64,000 nt of DNA from Motacilla alba alba (taxonomy: Eukaryota; Chordata; Aves; Passeriformes; Motacillidae): positions 45,394,473 to 45,458,472 of the forward strand of contig NC_052046.1 in the NCBI RefSeq assembly GCF_015832195.1, in the 5' to 3' direction. Under the pieces are notes generated by a model. That model saw only the letters and a program-made list of their open reading frames with translations, did no database searches and was not told where the DNA came from. Positions 13,701 to 28,429 of the stretch are shown piece by piece; position 1 is the stretch's first letter, and each line of letters begins with the position of its first letter. Made by a program: the position numbers and the translations under genes.

Positions 13701-14769
13701 TTCATTTTGTTTTGTTTGTTGTTGATACTACTTAAAGTTCAGAAGTTTTTATTCAATGGTATCTGTATAAAAGTAGACATTTCTATATATAAATTATTAT
13801 ATGATGAGCCCTCAGACATTTTTAAAGGGTGGTATTAACCTAGGTCACTGTTAAAATATATTTATTTTCTGTTTTTTCCTTTTAATATGGCTACATAAAT
13901 TTTAAATGGCTGAATTTAAGACGTAGAAATACAACTGTCTGAAGGTCATCTAATCTTAAGGGATTCAGTTCACTGAGGCCTTCTTAAGTCTACTTTGACC
14001 ACCTCTTCTGTAAATTTAGGAACATGGAAATATGTTCCTAAAAGTCTCCTGGTTAAAACAGTCTTAGCGTATCCTAATTAATGACAGCATGTAATTTTTC
14101 CACTGTACATATTGTTGAAAGGCCTGTTTCTAATGTGCGAGCAAAATGGCTTTGCTGCAGATCAAATCCCATTCCTCATAGTTCTTCCCTGGAGGCCCAG
14201 TAAATATGAGGAAAAGCTGATTGCCACATTCCTCATAGTGGTTTTCTTGAATGCTGGAAGGTTGCTTCTCATTTTTCACTCATTCTTCTCTTCATAGTTT
14301 CTGTTTTCTTCAGCTAAATTGTGTTTCCAGCGTGAGCTGGGTTTCTGCTTTCCCCAACAGCTGTAGATAGCTGAAAAGATTACCTGAAGATAATATTCAA
14401 TGTTATCTTCATACCTGATGATAACATTCAAGTTCACCAAACAGAGTGTTTCAGAATGTTTTTTTTTAAATCTTAGATCCATTTACCTATATCTAAACAT
14501 GATGGTCAGCATATCACATATGGTCTGTCTTCTGAAAGCTGCATGTGTAAAAACAACAGCAATTTGGGCTATGATTTGGCTATGATATTAAAAAAAAAAA
14601 ACAACCAAACCAAACCATCCAAGAAAACAACTTTTGTCTATTTCTTATATAAATAACAAGGATTCTATGCATGTATTGTCCATCCATGAGGAAGATGATC
14701 ACCTATATTGACTGCTATTTGCCTTCATAGTGGAAGCTCTCAACAGTAACTCTTGGGAAAATCAGGCCT
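7721..14769. other. Intronic sequence with minor simple repeats
   Basis: No convincing gene. It holds a triplicated ATCAGTTAATTTT motif at 8718-8775, a short hairpin at 8905-8923, a (GA)n run at 13380-13396 and G/T-rich TTTGG/TTTTG stretches at about 13675-13725. The region 9280-9760 has overlapping short open frames on both strands, but none resembles a known protein. Confidence 0.55.
8718..8775. repeat. Three-copy short tandem repeat (ATCAGTTAATTTT core)
   Basis: The core ATCAGTTAATTTT occurs three times, separated by TTTGGG and CTTTA spacers, about 21 bases apart. It is likely a local replication-slippage product. Confidence 0.8.
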
Positions 14770-14935
14770 GTACAAACTGGAAGAGATCACTTAGCTCATG
14801 CTTTCAGGATCAATTCCTGTGTTATTCTAATAAATTTTTGCTTAGGTTTTTTTTGGAAACCTCCTGTGAGGGACATCCCATAACCTCATTAGGAAGTCTA
14901 TTTCAGTAATAATTCAAGTTCCTTTTCCTGCCTTT
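14770..14935 (-). mobile_element. Faint CR1-like relic
   Basis: The stretch AACCTCCTGTGAGGGACATC followed by CCTCATTAGGAAGTC and TATTTCAG parallels the minus-strand CR1 block seen more clearly at 60645-60680 (CATCTCCCACCTCCCTGGG, TGTTTCAG). It is preceded by GGAAGAGATCACTTAGCTCA, as in other CR1 3' ends. It is strongly diverged, so assignment is tentative. Confidence 0.45.
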
Positions 14936-17054
14936 TTTCTCCTTTCCTCTCTCATGCTACAGTTTAATATTAATACCCAATCCACTGTGGAGACAAGGAA
15001 TGTCACTTTGCATCCAACAGCATGCTTCTCCTTGGTCTTTTCTCAAGTAGTGAAAAGGATTAGATTTAACTATTGCATTGCAACTAGGATTTCTGATGAT
15101 GGTTTCTGTTGAAATTATTTTTTACTCCCTCTCATTTAGACTTTTGGAAGATTTGTTGGAAAACAGTATGATCAGTATTATGCAGGGTAATTGATTACAC
15201 TTTGATCACCAAATTGCTTGTTGCTTTCTTCTTCCCTACCACTCTATGAAAAGATTAGACAGTGAGTTTTACTAGTGAGAAAGAATTATAGAGCCCATTT
15301 TATATACTGACATTTCTTCTCCTTTTGATGCCATGTCTGTGTAACCTGTTCTGTTTCTCCATCCTCTGCTCTGGTCAATGTCTACTATTCTTCCCATTTG
15401 CATTCTTGTTAGAGTTTTCAATTTTCAACAGGTACAAAGACTGTTGTCATTCTGTTCCCACTGGCCTAAGTGACTGTTACTGCTTTCTCATGTGCATTAA
15501 CTACAACATCTTGAGAATAAAGGTGAAACCTGATTTTTGGACATAGCTGCTCTCTGTTTTAGTGCCATATTGAAAAAAAAGTATTTAATCTGTGTACATC
15601 TCACTGTTCTCAAAACTTACATTTCTTCTTGATATACTCCCATACTCTCAAGTCAGATTAGCTCCAGACAACATATAACTACCCTGTGTAGGAAGGGAAA
15701 GAATACATGATGTTTTAACAGTGGTTTGTTTTGGTTTTGTGAGTTTTTTAAGGCTGTTGATAGCCATTATGCAACAATTACTGTGTCTAGAGCATTAAAT
15801 GCAAATAACTATTAAAGGATTTTTGCTTTCATCTGTTTTTGACGTGTTAAAATACCAGTACTTCCAAAGCTAAATGGCTGGGTGAAAATCTGTTTTTTAA
15901 AGAATTAAGGAACAACTGTTTGTTTTTTATCTATCCCTTTTTTTTTTTTGCTGAATTCTGTGCCTGAATACTCTATAGTTTTCCATATTTTTGAGATGAG
16001 GAAGTCAGCCATCACTCAAGGTATATTGAAAAAGGTACAGACTGCGTATATCAGTTAAATTTTTTTACTAAGATTAAATTTATTCTTGCATCTAAAATGA
16101 GTGCCATCATAATTTGTTCACCAAGCCTGTTGTTTCAACCAGGTACTCAGTTGATTGCACTTTGGTTTAATTACACTGGGAGAATTTTAAATCTTTGTTC
16201 AGATATACCTATTGACTAGAGTCTTAGGTAGCTTAGCTTAGTATGTTCACAATGAGTATTTTGCTTGTGCAATATGCAGTTTGAGAGTCAAGCTTACCGT
16301 TAGCTACTGGCCCAGTGTTCTGGGGAATACATATCCTGGCAGCTCTCTACAGACAAAATTAGAAAATTAGGTCATGAACAGGCTTTGGTGATGAATTATG
16401 TTGTTGTGTCTGGAACATAGAAGCTTTTCATGCCAAAAAAGTGTTTGGATACAATTGTTCTGGTAGTTGCTCTTGTAAAACCAGAACCACATTTGTAAGC
16501 ATTTGACAAAATGTAGTTGGTTAGCCTTGGCTGAGGACCAAAATCCTCAGCACCCAGCTGCTTGCTCATGCTGTCCCTCAGTGAGTGGGGGGAATAAAGA
16601 CCAAGAGTGTGAGATCACTTACCAGTTGTCATCACAAACAAAGTAAACTCAGCTTGGGTAAAATTAATTTCATTCACTGCCAATTAAAAAGGCACCTCCT
16701 TCTCTGACCTTCATGCTCTCCCTGCTGCTTCTAACTCTTTTGGTTTACATCTTTCTCTCCCTGTCCAGTGATTTTTGCCTGTCCCTAAACATGTTTTCTC
16801 CACCAGCTGTGGATCTGCTGGAGGTGGTTGGAGCTGCCAGTGCAGGCCACCACCGGCACACGGCACAGCGCAGCCTTCTGCCACCAGCACTGAGACACAG
16901 ACATCACATAATCCCAGAACACAGACTCTACTACATTGTGTAAGGTCCCAGCTTTGGAGCCAACACACTATGATTTTATGGAAAGAAGACTGCAAGCTGT
17001 GTGGAATTTCCTTTTAGGCATTTTTTTGGTTTTGTTGGGTTTTCTGGTTTTTTT

Positions 17055-17068
17055 GGGGGGGGGGGGGG
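17055..17068 (+). repeat. Poly-G run flanked by T-rich sequence
   Basis: Fourteen consecutive G residues lie within T-rich flanks (TTTTTTT before, TTTGTTTGTTTTTT after), with further GG/GGG groups upstream at about 17030-17048. It can form a G-quadruplex in principle and is likely length-polymorphic. Confidence 0.9.
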
Positions 17069-18219
17069 TTTGTTTGTTTTTTACAGTGCAAATGCAAGTT
17101 TGTGCAACTTTTATGTGGGAGAAAGGAAATCCTTTTCTGTTTATGAAGATATGTGTTATTCTGTGCTTAAAAACTGATCAACTTGTTTTTCCACAACACA
17201 CAGATTGTAAATTGACTTAGAGGGCTTCATGCTTTCTTCAAGTAAATATGTTTGCGGTTATCATCATACTACTGACTTTGTGATGGGTATTATTATGATT
17301 TTCTCCACTAATATCACTGCTAATAATCCTGTCAAAGCTCATTACTATCTGCAAGGCCCTCTGTAAGCCTATTTTTATGATTTGTAGACTGTTTTTATTA
17401 TCTCAAGTTTTGCTGATAAATGCAACCTGATTTATCAAGCTCTCTGGTCTTAAAGAGTTGAACCTCTGCTTTGCACTGGAAGGTCATTTTTCTAGATGGT
17501 GAAGTGGGACTTCATTTCTCTAGTTTGTTATTTTAACTCCATTAAATAATTGAAACTTCCCTGTTTTTTTGCTTAGAATCCTATAAAAAGCATACTGAAA
17601 TAGGCAGCACTCACATCTCCAGCATGTATTGGTGTATTGTTTGAGTGTGTTGTCATCTACTGTCAGATCTGCAAGCAGCAGCTGCTGGTCATTCCTGCAG
17701 AGCTGGCTGCCAGGATGAATAAAATGGTGAGTGGCAGATGCTTGAAAAAGTAGAGTAACAGTAGAATTACAGGAATCTAACTGAGCAGGTCCTATCCTGA
17801 GTCATACAGTTGGCAGATGTATTTAATGTCATAGATATAGAGTGTGTAGGGTCAGAGGATGTTATATGCTCTTAAAATCACTTCAGTGATCCATGTGAAC
17901 TTCTGCTTCAAGCTCTGAAACCAACTACTTTGTACCTCAGAGAGGAGAAATTAAAAACACCTGGGACAAGCTGCTGGTTTTCTGTTGCATAGAGAATTAT
18001 CTAAGGGAACTGAACATGCCTCGGATGTTGAGTGCTTTCTGGTTTTTTGAAACTGCCATTTGCCTAGATCATCTGCTTGTAAAGAAAGTGATTTTTGTAT
18101 TTTGTTGTTATTGTGTTCATCATGTGCATTTGATAGCAAAGCAGACATGATTATCCATGAATTTGACAAAAAAAGAACAGCAGAATGAATCTGGCATCCT
18201 CCTCAGTGATGCTATTTAT

Positions 18220-18274
18220 AATATGTGTGTATGTGTGTATACATATGCATACATACATGTATGTATATATACAC
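18220..18274. repeat. TG/TA/CATA microsatellite
   Basis: Alternating purine-pyrimidine tract built from TATG, TGTG, CATA and TATA units, for example ATGTGTGTATGTGTGTATAC then ATACATACATGTATGTATAT. It is partly self-complementary. No function is evident. Confidence 0.85.
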
Positions 18275-21200
18275 AAAATTGTAATTGTATTGTAATCTTA
18301 TGACTAAAGTACTATAATTGCAAAAGGCCACAATGTATGTTTATATATTTAGTATTCTGGAAGCTCTTGTTTCTGGAGAAGGAGTAATGTAAAAGAGTGG
18401 TAATGTGTATTTTTTTCCTCCTTTAAGAATTGAAACTCTGGTGTCTAATGATACTACCACAAAATCTGCAGCTCTTTCTCTGTGCCTTTGTAGTAAACTA
18501 GCTGTATTGTTATAGTCAAGCACTTTTAGTAGACTGAAACTGTGGGGTAAGGTCCTAAAGGTTGGGAAGATAAAATGCTAGAATATAGCCTAGTCTTTTA
18601 GAGTCTGAAATCTAACCAACACAGGGAAAGATTACACAAAGATTAGATTGCATTGAAGCAAATCCGGATGAAAGAGTCAAACTAGTGATGGTTTTAATAG
18701 GACTGAAAAGTAATCAGTGCAGAAAAGTAAAGTAAGAATTGAGGAGGAGGAATGCAATATTTGTTTATTGATTGACACAGATTCTGAAAAAGAAACAAAA
18801 TACTTTGAAGCTTGTGCCAAAATACATTTACGCTTTTGTACTTGTTGTATCCTGACACCGTTGAAAGTTAGATCTGGAAGAGGTCAATTATCTTAAATTT
18901 TAAACCTAAGGAGATTTATTTACAAATCGGGGCTGGAAAGAACATTTGGTGGTAAAGTCAGGCAGATGTTGTCCTAAATACTCTTGTTCGGTTTATAAAC
19001 AGTGTAACCAAGAATGACAGATTTGCCTTCAATCTTGCAAACTGCCTTAGAAATTGAAATAAGCTGAATGACAGTGATTGACAGTGCTTTCACCCTTTTC
19101 CAGAATATGTCTTTAATGAGCCTGTTTATTTTGCTGTCCTTGAATTTTTTGTGGAGACTTTCTTGTATACAAGCGTAAGACCTTAATATCTTCTTTACTG
19201 TAATATGTATAGGTTTATATTATTCAAAGATGTTTATACAACCTGCAATAAACATTAATCTGTCTAAGTAGTATCATATGCTCTTACTGCCTTCTCCTTA
19301 ATGCTTTATTTCTTTGTCTTTGTCTCATCTTGTTTTGTCATCATTACTTGTTCAATTCTTCCAATCTTTTCTCCTTTTAAGCTCTCAGAAGTTTTAGTGT
19401 TCTCCACCTCCATTTTTAAGTCAAGTCAAAAGCAAAAACTTATGAAATATACTTTTTAAATGAGTGAGTTATATTTTCTTAAACATGTAGAGACAAATAT
19501 TATGCTGTTTTCTGAATTCAGTCAGTTATGATCCCTGCTTTACAGCCACTGGTGAGTTTATGTTATGTTTCATTTCTGTGACTCCCAGTGAGTACTGTAT
19601 GTGGTCCACTTATGAACAGAATATATTCCTCTGATATAACATGACTTGCACAAACACTTACTAAACATCATCTTTTAAAGGGAACCTTTCAGTGGCTCCT
19701 ATGTTAGAGTTTGTTCTTGTGATCACTTTGTGTGACTCCTGGTATCCTGATTGTATGATGACTGAAGGTTATATTTTGATTCACACTTTCCTAGTGAGAT
19801 GTTATCTGGTGAGTATATTCCAGGTATTTCATTATTATATTTTGTTGTAATTATACTGCAGTTTATTTTTTAAGAAGAATGTTTGGGTTTTTTTTTCTGT
19901 CATCTCTCAACTAACATATGCAGCAAGCATTGTGTTTATGGTGATTCATTGATTTTTATTTCCTAGGTAGCATATACCTGAGTCTAATACGTAACTTTCT
20001 GAGGAAAAATGAGCCTTTATATGATTATATTTACCATTTTATAGTGGTCTGTGTGTTTTCAGATTCATTGTAAAACACAGTATAAGGTTTCAGGACAGTT
20101 GGACTTCAGGACAGCTAGATAGACTTTTTGACAGTAAGCTCACAATAGTAGATTTCAGCCAGAATTTTCAAGCATAAGCTCAAAAATATGATGTCATCTG
20201 GTAATAGGATCCACAAATGTGAAGTTACGTAATTTACTGTAAAAGCATAGACTGTTTGCTTATTTTGGCTGCTGGCCTCAGACAGTTATATCCAAACAGA
20301 AGAAACTTTGTTCACCTTGGAGGTTTCATGGTTGTAGTTCGTCTGCATTTGATCTTCTCACAGGTTGTGGCCATTCCATATGTTCTTGTCTTTATAGCCT
20401 AGATATTTTATGATGGGTCTGCAGCAAAAAGTGAGAGATTACTGTGCTTGAGAGTAGCACAATGTTCTCAGAATTTCATGTAACCTTGAAGGTTGATCCT
20501 GTCCTTAAGGGGGCTACAGAGAGGGAGAAGCTTTTGCTCAGGCAACAAGAAAAGATTTTCATTTGAATTTTTAAGGACTTTCATTAGTGGTTTGATAAGA
20601 TCCTAATTTTGTTAAATAGTAACCTGATGAAGTGTTTTCTGTATTAGATCGTATCACATTGTAGACTCGGACACCTATTTTGTAGTTGTCAGGTATCTTT
20701 CTCATATATTGCTGATCATTGCATGCCCATGAAAAGCTTGTCAGGTTTTGTTCTTTTCTTTTGGGATGACAATAGGAAATCATGTTGCCTACAACTTTCT
20801 CATTTCTAACTCATTTCAAAGTTTAATAACATCAACAAAATGTCTTGAACATAGCTTATTTTGTGGGCTGTTTCTGACGGACTTTGCAAGTTCACACATT
20901 GGCAGCTCTAAGTCCCTGTTTGCTCCTTTGTCATGGCTTATACTTCTTCAACAACTTGTTTCTGTATATGTGTTCTATTGGGAACCACGTTAGCATCTTT
21001 CTGTTCAACAGTCCACTATTAGTTTTAATTCTTGGAAGAAAAACTCATTATAGTTTAGAGTGAAGAATTTAGTTTAAATTAATCAAACTGTTACATGGAA
21101 AATAAAAACTGTCAGCCAGATTAGTTTGTATCCCTTGATGAGATTCAGATTTAATTAATAAAGGTAAATTGTGTAGAACTAAAGACTTTTATTAGCTGCT

Positions 21201-24200
21201 TAATACTGCTTGGTATAATTTTTCTTAATTGTATTTTGTGCTATGAAGAGAGTACATGCTAAAGCTATTAAGACACAACTAGCAATGTGTCAAAATTTTA
21301 AGAGAGAAATGTATAGGAACTAACAGATTAAATATACTGTTTTATTTACAGAGATTTTGTTGCCCCTCTGTTTAGAATGTCTATATTTTCTACCCACTGA
21401 GAAAAATCTAAAAATTTTGCATTTCATAGTTTAAAGGCAGATGAAATATTTAAAAAGAAAGAGATAGCAGGCCCAGCTATATTCTAAAAACAAAACCCTT
21501 GTCACCTTATCTCACAAAGCCAAGGAGAGTCTGCATTTCTTTATCTCCTACTCTGTTTTCTGGGAAGGAGTTAAGGAATTCTTCTGAATGCCTTGAAACA
21601 TATTTCCAAGTTCACTGATTGTTGTTGGTACAAACCACTGTAGAGTTTTTTTGCTATTTTAGGCAAGTACAATTAATTTCTGGTGATAACTGACAGATTT
21701 CTTGTGGATTTAAACAAGCCTTTCCTTAATACACTGCAAACGTCTAATTATTTTTTCAAAGTGTCTTAATTCTGGTAAACTAAATGAGCTCAGAAATTCA
21801 ATTGTGTTAGTGTCAGACTCTCACTGAAAAGACTAAGCAGTCATACAGGGTTTGAGTTTTCAGATACTTGCATCTGTCAAATAATTGCTTCTTAAACCTT
21901 TCTATCACTTCATTAAAATACAGAAATGAGGATAACTGCTAAAGTATTTGCAACAAAAATTTTAAAGGAAGATTTGAAATTTGTATTGCCTTCTGTATTT
22001 TTTTCTTAACTTCTAAGAGCTTTTTTGTTATGTTTTTAATGAGAAAGACTGCTCTTAGCATTCTTTTGGAAAATCTTGGACATGGAGGGAGGAACTTTGT
22101 TGACCTGAGCTGTGCTTTAATCTTACTTCTGTGAATAACACTTTCCTCTCACTTTCAGACAAGAAGCAAGAAAGAAAAAGACCCACTGCACAAGGGGAAG
22201 AGAGGAACAAGAAAGACAGGGAAAGGTAGTTTGAATTTGGGAGAAACCCTTGCATGAGCTTGAGCTTATCTTTAGAAGCCAGTCCAGTGATGGCCAAACA
22301 GTATCATGATGCATCTAGAGGTGTGTCTGTATTTGCGCACTGTGCCTGTTGCTGCTGATGTTATTTTTAAATACATTGTTGCAGTTGACCCTGCTCTGTG
22401 CAAAGAGAAGGAGGCTGGGATAAGTGTCTGCAAGCATTGCCTTATATGCAATCATTAGCATAAGCTTTGAAACTAATTTCAGGGACACTTTGGAGACCTA
22501 AATCTCTTTTCAGTGTCTTCTTGCTTTGTCCTTCAGGTTTGTCATCATAACAGAAAATGGCCAGTGTTTAGTGTCACCAGTAGATTTGTGGTGACGTAAG
22601 GAACTCTGTAGGTGTTCCTCAAACTGCAGTGAATCATGGAACAGAGATTTCTTTCATTTTTGGTTATCTGCTCTTACTCTCTGCTTCATGAGTATTTCAG
22701 CTACAATGGAGAAGATTGGTATTTTTGCAAGCATTATGTTAGTCCATTTCTGGAACAAATATATGTAGTTTTCAAAAATGTGAAAACAGTATTTCTGTTC
22801 TAAAACAGACAAGCACACATTCATGACCTCATGCCCCCAAGACACCCATTAAACTATTTGTAACAGCAGATTTTGCAGTAGTAAATTTCTGTGAAGCCAG
22901 AAAGGTTTTACCATCAGATCTCTGCCTAAAGCAAATTAAAGACATGACGGATCTCTATGAAAGAAGCAGGGGACCAGTAGGGAGTGTGATCAAATGTGTT
23001 AGTATAGCAGTGAAGTTTCGTATTTTGGTCAGCATATTGCACATGTGAGGTGCTCCCTAAGGAAACTTGAGGTTATTAATTCTTAACCATGGTTGTCACA
23101 CAAGTCTGACATGCTAGAGAGTGACTGCAGAGAAAGTTAACTCAAAGTTGATGATTTGTGTTAGGAAGATCAAAAGAAAACCTGAAGTGTTCTCTTTTCA
23201 CTGAAAAAATTGTAAATGCAATGTGATGAATTTTTTTTTGTTTTTCTTTTCCACTTGCAGATACATTAAAGATGTTTTTCTTTATATGTCTTTGGCATAT
23301 TAGAGTAGAAGTTAGTGTTACACAATTAATTTTTTTTTTCATAATTTCCTTTGTGACACTCAATGTAAGAGTCCTGTAGGCTGAAAAAACAGGAGGTAGA
23401 TGACTATAAACCTTCTGGGAGGTACAGATTATTTATGTGTCTTTTCCTGCTGGAAATGTTGTTGTAAAAAGATAATGTTATTTACAGTACTGAAAGAGTA
23501 AAACAGTATGTGGCTATATGTAATGGAAATAAATTTTCACATAAATTCCATAGATATTCTCATTTTCTGGTGAAAATACTTTTTATTGTACTCTGTGTGG
23601 AAAAAACCCTTGTGATCTCTAATAGAATGTGACACCTAAAATAGATATGCTCGTGATGGCTTTGGTTTTATGCATTCTACATTTTTAGTCGTAAAAGAGC
23701 TATTTTCATTACAGAAGCTGTAGTGGAGAGCCATTAGCCCCTTACCTTGCGTAAGGATGCCGGTCCAGTAGGGGATACTTTCTGCTGGGTTGAGCTAGTA
23801 TTAACGGAGTGGCTTTTTGTAACACAGTTGGAGACATGAGTGATAATGGGAACTATTCCAAACAGTATTTCTGCACTGTGAGCTCTGGAAAGGATTTTGA
23901 AATATACTGAAAAATATATTTGCCCATTGTTAGGTTACTTCAGTGACACATTTTGATGGCATGAGAGAGCCAAGTTAGTGCAGTAAACTAACCAGAAAAG
24001 CTGAAAAAGCTCCCTCTCTGGCATGAATATAATTGTGACTTGTTAGTGGACATAAGGAGCAATACGTATGATTTTTCCCCTGATTCTCTTTTCCTTTTAA
24101 TTGGGTTGTCCTCCAACTACCCATGTTCAGTTTAGAAATTGTTTTGTCTGAAAACTGGAATTTGAGTTTCAAGAGAAAAGTCAGATAACTTTTGATACCT

Positions 24201-27200
24201 TTCTTTTGGTCAGATGGCACAAGAAATATTGTCGTAATTGGAAAAAGAACAAAAAGCGTTACCTCTCCTTTTCTTCCCTTTCACCACATAAGTGGAGGTG
24301 ACTAATTGAAGCACAGTAACTCTACTATTGCAGTTTCATAATGAAAGCAAATTATAAGATAGACGGTAATAGAACACAGTTTTCTTTGTGCCTGTGGTTG
24401 CTCACATATAAATGGGACCCTTTTGCTGTGTAAATGGCACAGACTCTCTGCAAAATCATTTAGGTATAGTGGGCTGTGGTTTCATCCCTAATGCTTCTGC
24501 TGCATAAATTCAGCCTATTTAACACAGGAAAATACAGTGTCTGTCTGTGAAGACATAAGACCAACATGGGAGTTTTCTTAGGTGGTTCTTGAATGATGTT
24601 ATGATTTGAGAGAACCAAGCCCCCTCATGTTTCCTTATGAGATTTTGTGAATATCCACAACCCACTGTCCTTGGCTGGATTAAAACCAGATGTTTATTAT
24701 GCTGTGTTTTGTTTGTTTTTTTTTAAGGCTTGGAATATAATTTATGTTAGATTAAGTAACTCCATTAGGTATATCTCAATATTGAAACATAGTATGAGGT
24801 ACTCTCCTGTATGAATCTGGGAATGTGACATAGGATCTTCAAATCTGAAACCAGCAATTTCTTCCTAAATAATCCTTATCCTTTAATGAAGATAGGAAAC
24901 TCTGACGCTTAGTGCAGATATAACTAATATTCATTTTCAGCATAATTTCTTACATCAGTTTTTCAATATAGCGCATGAATTCCAGTCTTGTCACCATTAA
25001 AATTTTTTTTATTAACAATGCAAATAGTTGCAAATGTCATTAAAATGCAAATGCATTTCAATTTTTGCTTTTAAAAAAAACAGAAGCTTTTTGTGGGGTT
25101 CAAGACTGCAGAACACAAGGAAAACAGTTTTGCAAAATACATTCCATTATCTTGCTTGTAGATAGTGATATTAAAGAACAATAGCGAATACAGTCTACAA
25201 GATTGCTGTATTTCAATTTACATTTGAAATACAATAATAATGATTGCTATATTGTTAGAGGACTATTAGTTTCTCTCTGCCATCTTTTAGCTGAAAAGAA
25301 AATTCATTTTGCACAAAAGAGTTTAGTGGTTTGGGGTTTTATTTGTTACAGTGTTTTGCATCTGAGAAGCGAAAGCTGGGGAAAGGCATAAGGAGGTGGA
25401 AAAAATTATGATAAAATCATGCTTTGATCAGATTAGCGATAACAGCTCCCACAAAGTTATTGCAAAATAGTTTCATAAAAAACCTTGTTTATCAGTAACA
25501 TTGCTGGTTGTATTTATAAGAAGGGAACTAAGTGAAATACAACACCGTGTTTTAACCATAACATCTAATGATCTAATAATGTCTGAAGATGTCTGACTGA
25601 AATGGCTGGCTTTGTTTTGCTTAAAATTTAGCTCTTTTTATCAGTCAGTCTTCTTGAGCTTTTGTGTTCAAGTTAGCATGATCTATGCTCATGATAAGCC
25701 TATTTCCTTTAAAGTGCTGGAGTGATTAGTTTTATAAGTTTACCCGTCAAACTTCATAATAAAAGTAATCAGTAACTTACACTTCCCATATTATTTATCT
25801 GAAATACTCTTTCAAGGAATCAGTAGTTTAAGAAGAGATTTATAAACATGGACTGATGTGTGTGAGCATGGGCTTAACCAAGTATGTTACAGCATTGACT
25901 ATTGTTTATGTTGGACAGCCATTTCAGCAGATTGCCAGCTCTGGTGTCACTCCTTAAGGTTATCAGAGTCTACAAAGCAAATCAAAATAATTCTGGTTTT
26001 GCACACAAGAAAAATCACTCTTCAATTTAATAATGTTCTAAATTGCAATTTTCTTTTTAAATGTGCTTGGCAGATGGAAGAAGGACTGGGTGTCTAAAAG
26101 GCAGCTCAGTTACTGTAGCCACCCCAAGAAAAGGCTAAGGAGGAAGTAGTGGTCAAGGGAAGTGATGACCTATGATGAGATTCATAGCTACTAGTATTTC
26201 CAGATGAGATTTTAAAGTTTAATCTTAATTCGTTCTTGTCATATGTATCTTCAAGTCTGAGTGGAACACTTTCAAATTTTTTGAATAGCTTTATTTCCTG
26301 GCACAAAAAAAAATCCCACAGATTTATTTCCTCTTTCCTTGTTTAGTATTTAATTTCATCATTTTATGCATACTTGAATACTCCTCCTGGTTTCTAATTT
26401 TCTCTCTTGAAAGTTTTACGTTTGATCTAGATACAGTAGTTGCAGAATATTCAAGAAATTATCTAAGGTTCTGACTTGAGGTGTATAGGGAAAGAATGAG
26501 AGAAGTCCTTGTTTCTATGTAATAGTCCATGAAGGTGTCAGATTAGCTTCAGGCCGCTCGATATTATCTTAAAAAAATTAGCTCCTGGTATAAACTTAAT
26601 GTGTGTCTTTGTAATATATTTTAGCTTCATTTGCATAATTTGAAAATCTGCTCCCATCTTTAGCTGAAAGTAAGTCTGGGTTACTCTCTGTGTGGGCTAT
26701 GTAGGGCATATGTGATTTTCTGATTTAGGGGTTGAAAAAGGTGTTGAATATTTGGTTATCAGAATATCATTATAGAACCAGTGTTTCTTTGTGACTAGTT
26801 ACTGAAACAGTCTCAAATCTGAAATAATTTTATTCAGTCACCTTCTGGAACTCCTGTTTTTCCAGAACTTGCTCTTGTATGTAGCTCGCCATTATATATA
26901 GTACTTTGCCCTGTCTGCAGTGAGACATCACAACTCTGCAGCAATGGCCATAGGCAATGTTGCTTACATCTGGGTTTTTCTTAAATTGTATTATCTGAGA
27001 CCAGGGTGGTCACCTAAATTATTCAGTTTCTTATTTTGAGAAATTATTAAGGTAAAAATACTGGATTTCTAAATGCTCTCATTTGTTTTTTTTCATGCTG
27101 GAATTTACTATATTTCTGTTTGTCTCTTTGTCAGTGAGACCTGTCTTGTTGAGTGTCTTAAGTGTTTTTTTTCTGCAAAGTGCTATACTTTATCAGTTAT

Positions 27201-28429
27201 GTATTTCTCTTTGCTTGGTATCTTGCTTTCTATTTTTTTTTTTTTTACTTCACTATCAAGGTTTCTAATGAATCTCACAGAAGAGGATCATGTTTTACTG
27301 CTATTTAAGTAAGGAGAGCTATGATCTCTTGTTTAGTTCTAGAAGACCAAGGAAAAGAAGAACTTGTCTAGGGAAATAAGTACTTTAGTATCCTTTTACA
27401 TTAGGTAAAACAGGAAACCCAACCATATTGCTTTAAATAGCTAAAATGTCTTGGAAAGAAAAGCAAAACATATGGCTTTAGCAACTAAAATAAGTGGAAT
27501 GAGAACTTCTTGGAAAAAGTAAGTCCTTTGGAAAGCAGATTTGAAATGGTCAATGCAATGAATGGTGATTTTGCAGGCAACAGAAGACACCACAGTGATA
27601 GGTAGTGCTGGTTTAGAGCTGGCTTAGAGTCTTCTCAGTGCTCCAGCCCTTTGGCAGGGTTCTTACTTGAGTTAATCAAGTTTGAATTACTCAGCTGCAA
27701 ACTGAGTGGGGCACAGAGTAGGTCAGAGCTGATCCTCTGCCAAGTTGGCTCAGGACAGGCGACATGTACCTGCTCCAGTGCCTTCACAGATATATCCCTC
27801 TGGCTTCCAGGTGAAGTGGAACAGCTGCTTCAAGGAAATGTGTTGCTTGGGTCAGCTATCAGCACACAGACCTCATGCAGAAGCACACCCACACAACACC
27901 ACTGCATATGCCCACACACCCATTCCCATTGCTGTCTAATCCTCTGTGACCTGCTTTATCCTCTAGTTGCAGGAATCCTCTTTCATCCCATTACTCTAGG
28001 TAATGAAAGAAGACTTTCATTGGTCTTGCCTTTTACAGATTTTCTGTACAGAAATTCTTTATTTAACTTAAAGGAACAGTTAAACTAGTGTCAGGCAGCT
28101 CAGGTCAGCATGTGAAAGGGAGGCCTAAAAACCACAGGATGCTGACAGCATAACAATAATTGAAGGGAGTTGTGGGACCAGGAGCTATGGAAGTGCTTGA
28201 GGTCTCAATCAATCTTGCTTGCTTCAGTATTGATTCATAACTACTTTCACTTGGGCTAAAGGAGAGTACTTGAGGTTATTATAATAACCCGAGCAAACTG
28301 CTCCAGTAAAGTCCACCATGACTTAACAGGGCCAAATTAGGTACATTTGCTTGTTAAATCTTTTTATTTTTGGAAGACTTCGTAATGCTCTATGATAACT
28401 GGTATGAAAGTGTGTTCTTACTCTAAAAT

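Larger units (their letters stand above)
14936..28429. other. Intronic sequence, no gene recognised
   Basis: This long AT-rich stretch has only chance-length open frames. Notable local features are a 14-base G run at 17055-17068, a GC-richer patch at 16800-16910 and an alternating purine-pyrimidine microsatellite at 18220-18274. A 145-codon open frame at 27651-28088 lacks recognisable similarity and is not accepted as a gene. Confidence 0.55.

Noticed and set aside
16713..17017. Overlapping frames in a GC-richer patch preceded by a pyrimidine-rich stretch and CAG
   Set aside because: Considered as a possible exon starting near 16806, but the translations show no known domain and no matching donor was convincing.
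27651..28088. 145-codon open frame on the plus strand
   Set aside because: No recognisable domain, no splice or promoter context; the first residues follow no convincing start context. Length is possible by chance in a locally GC-richer patch.
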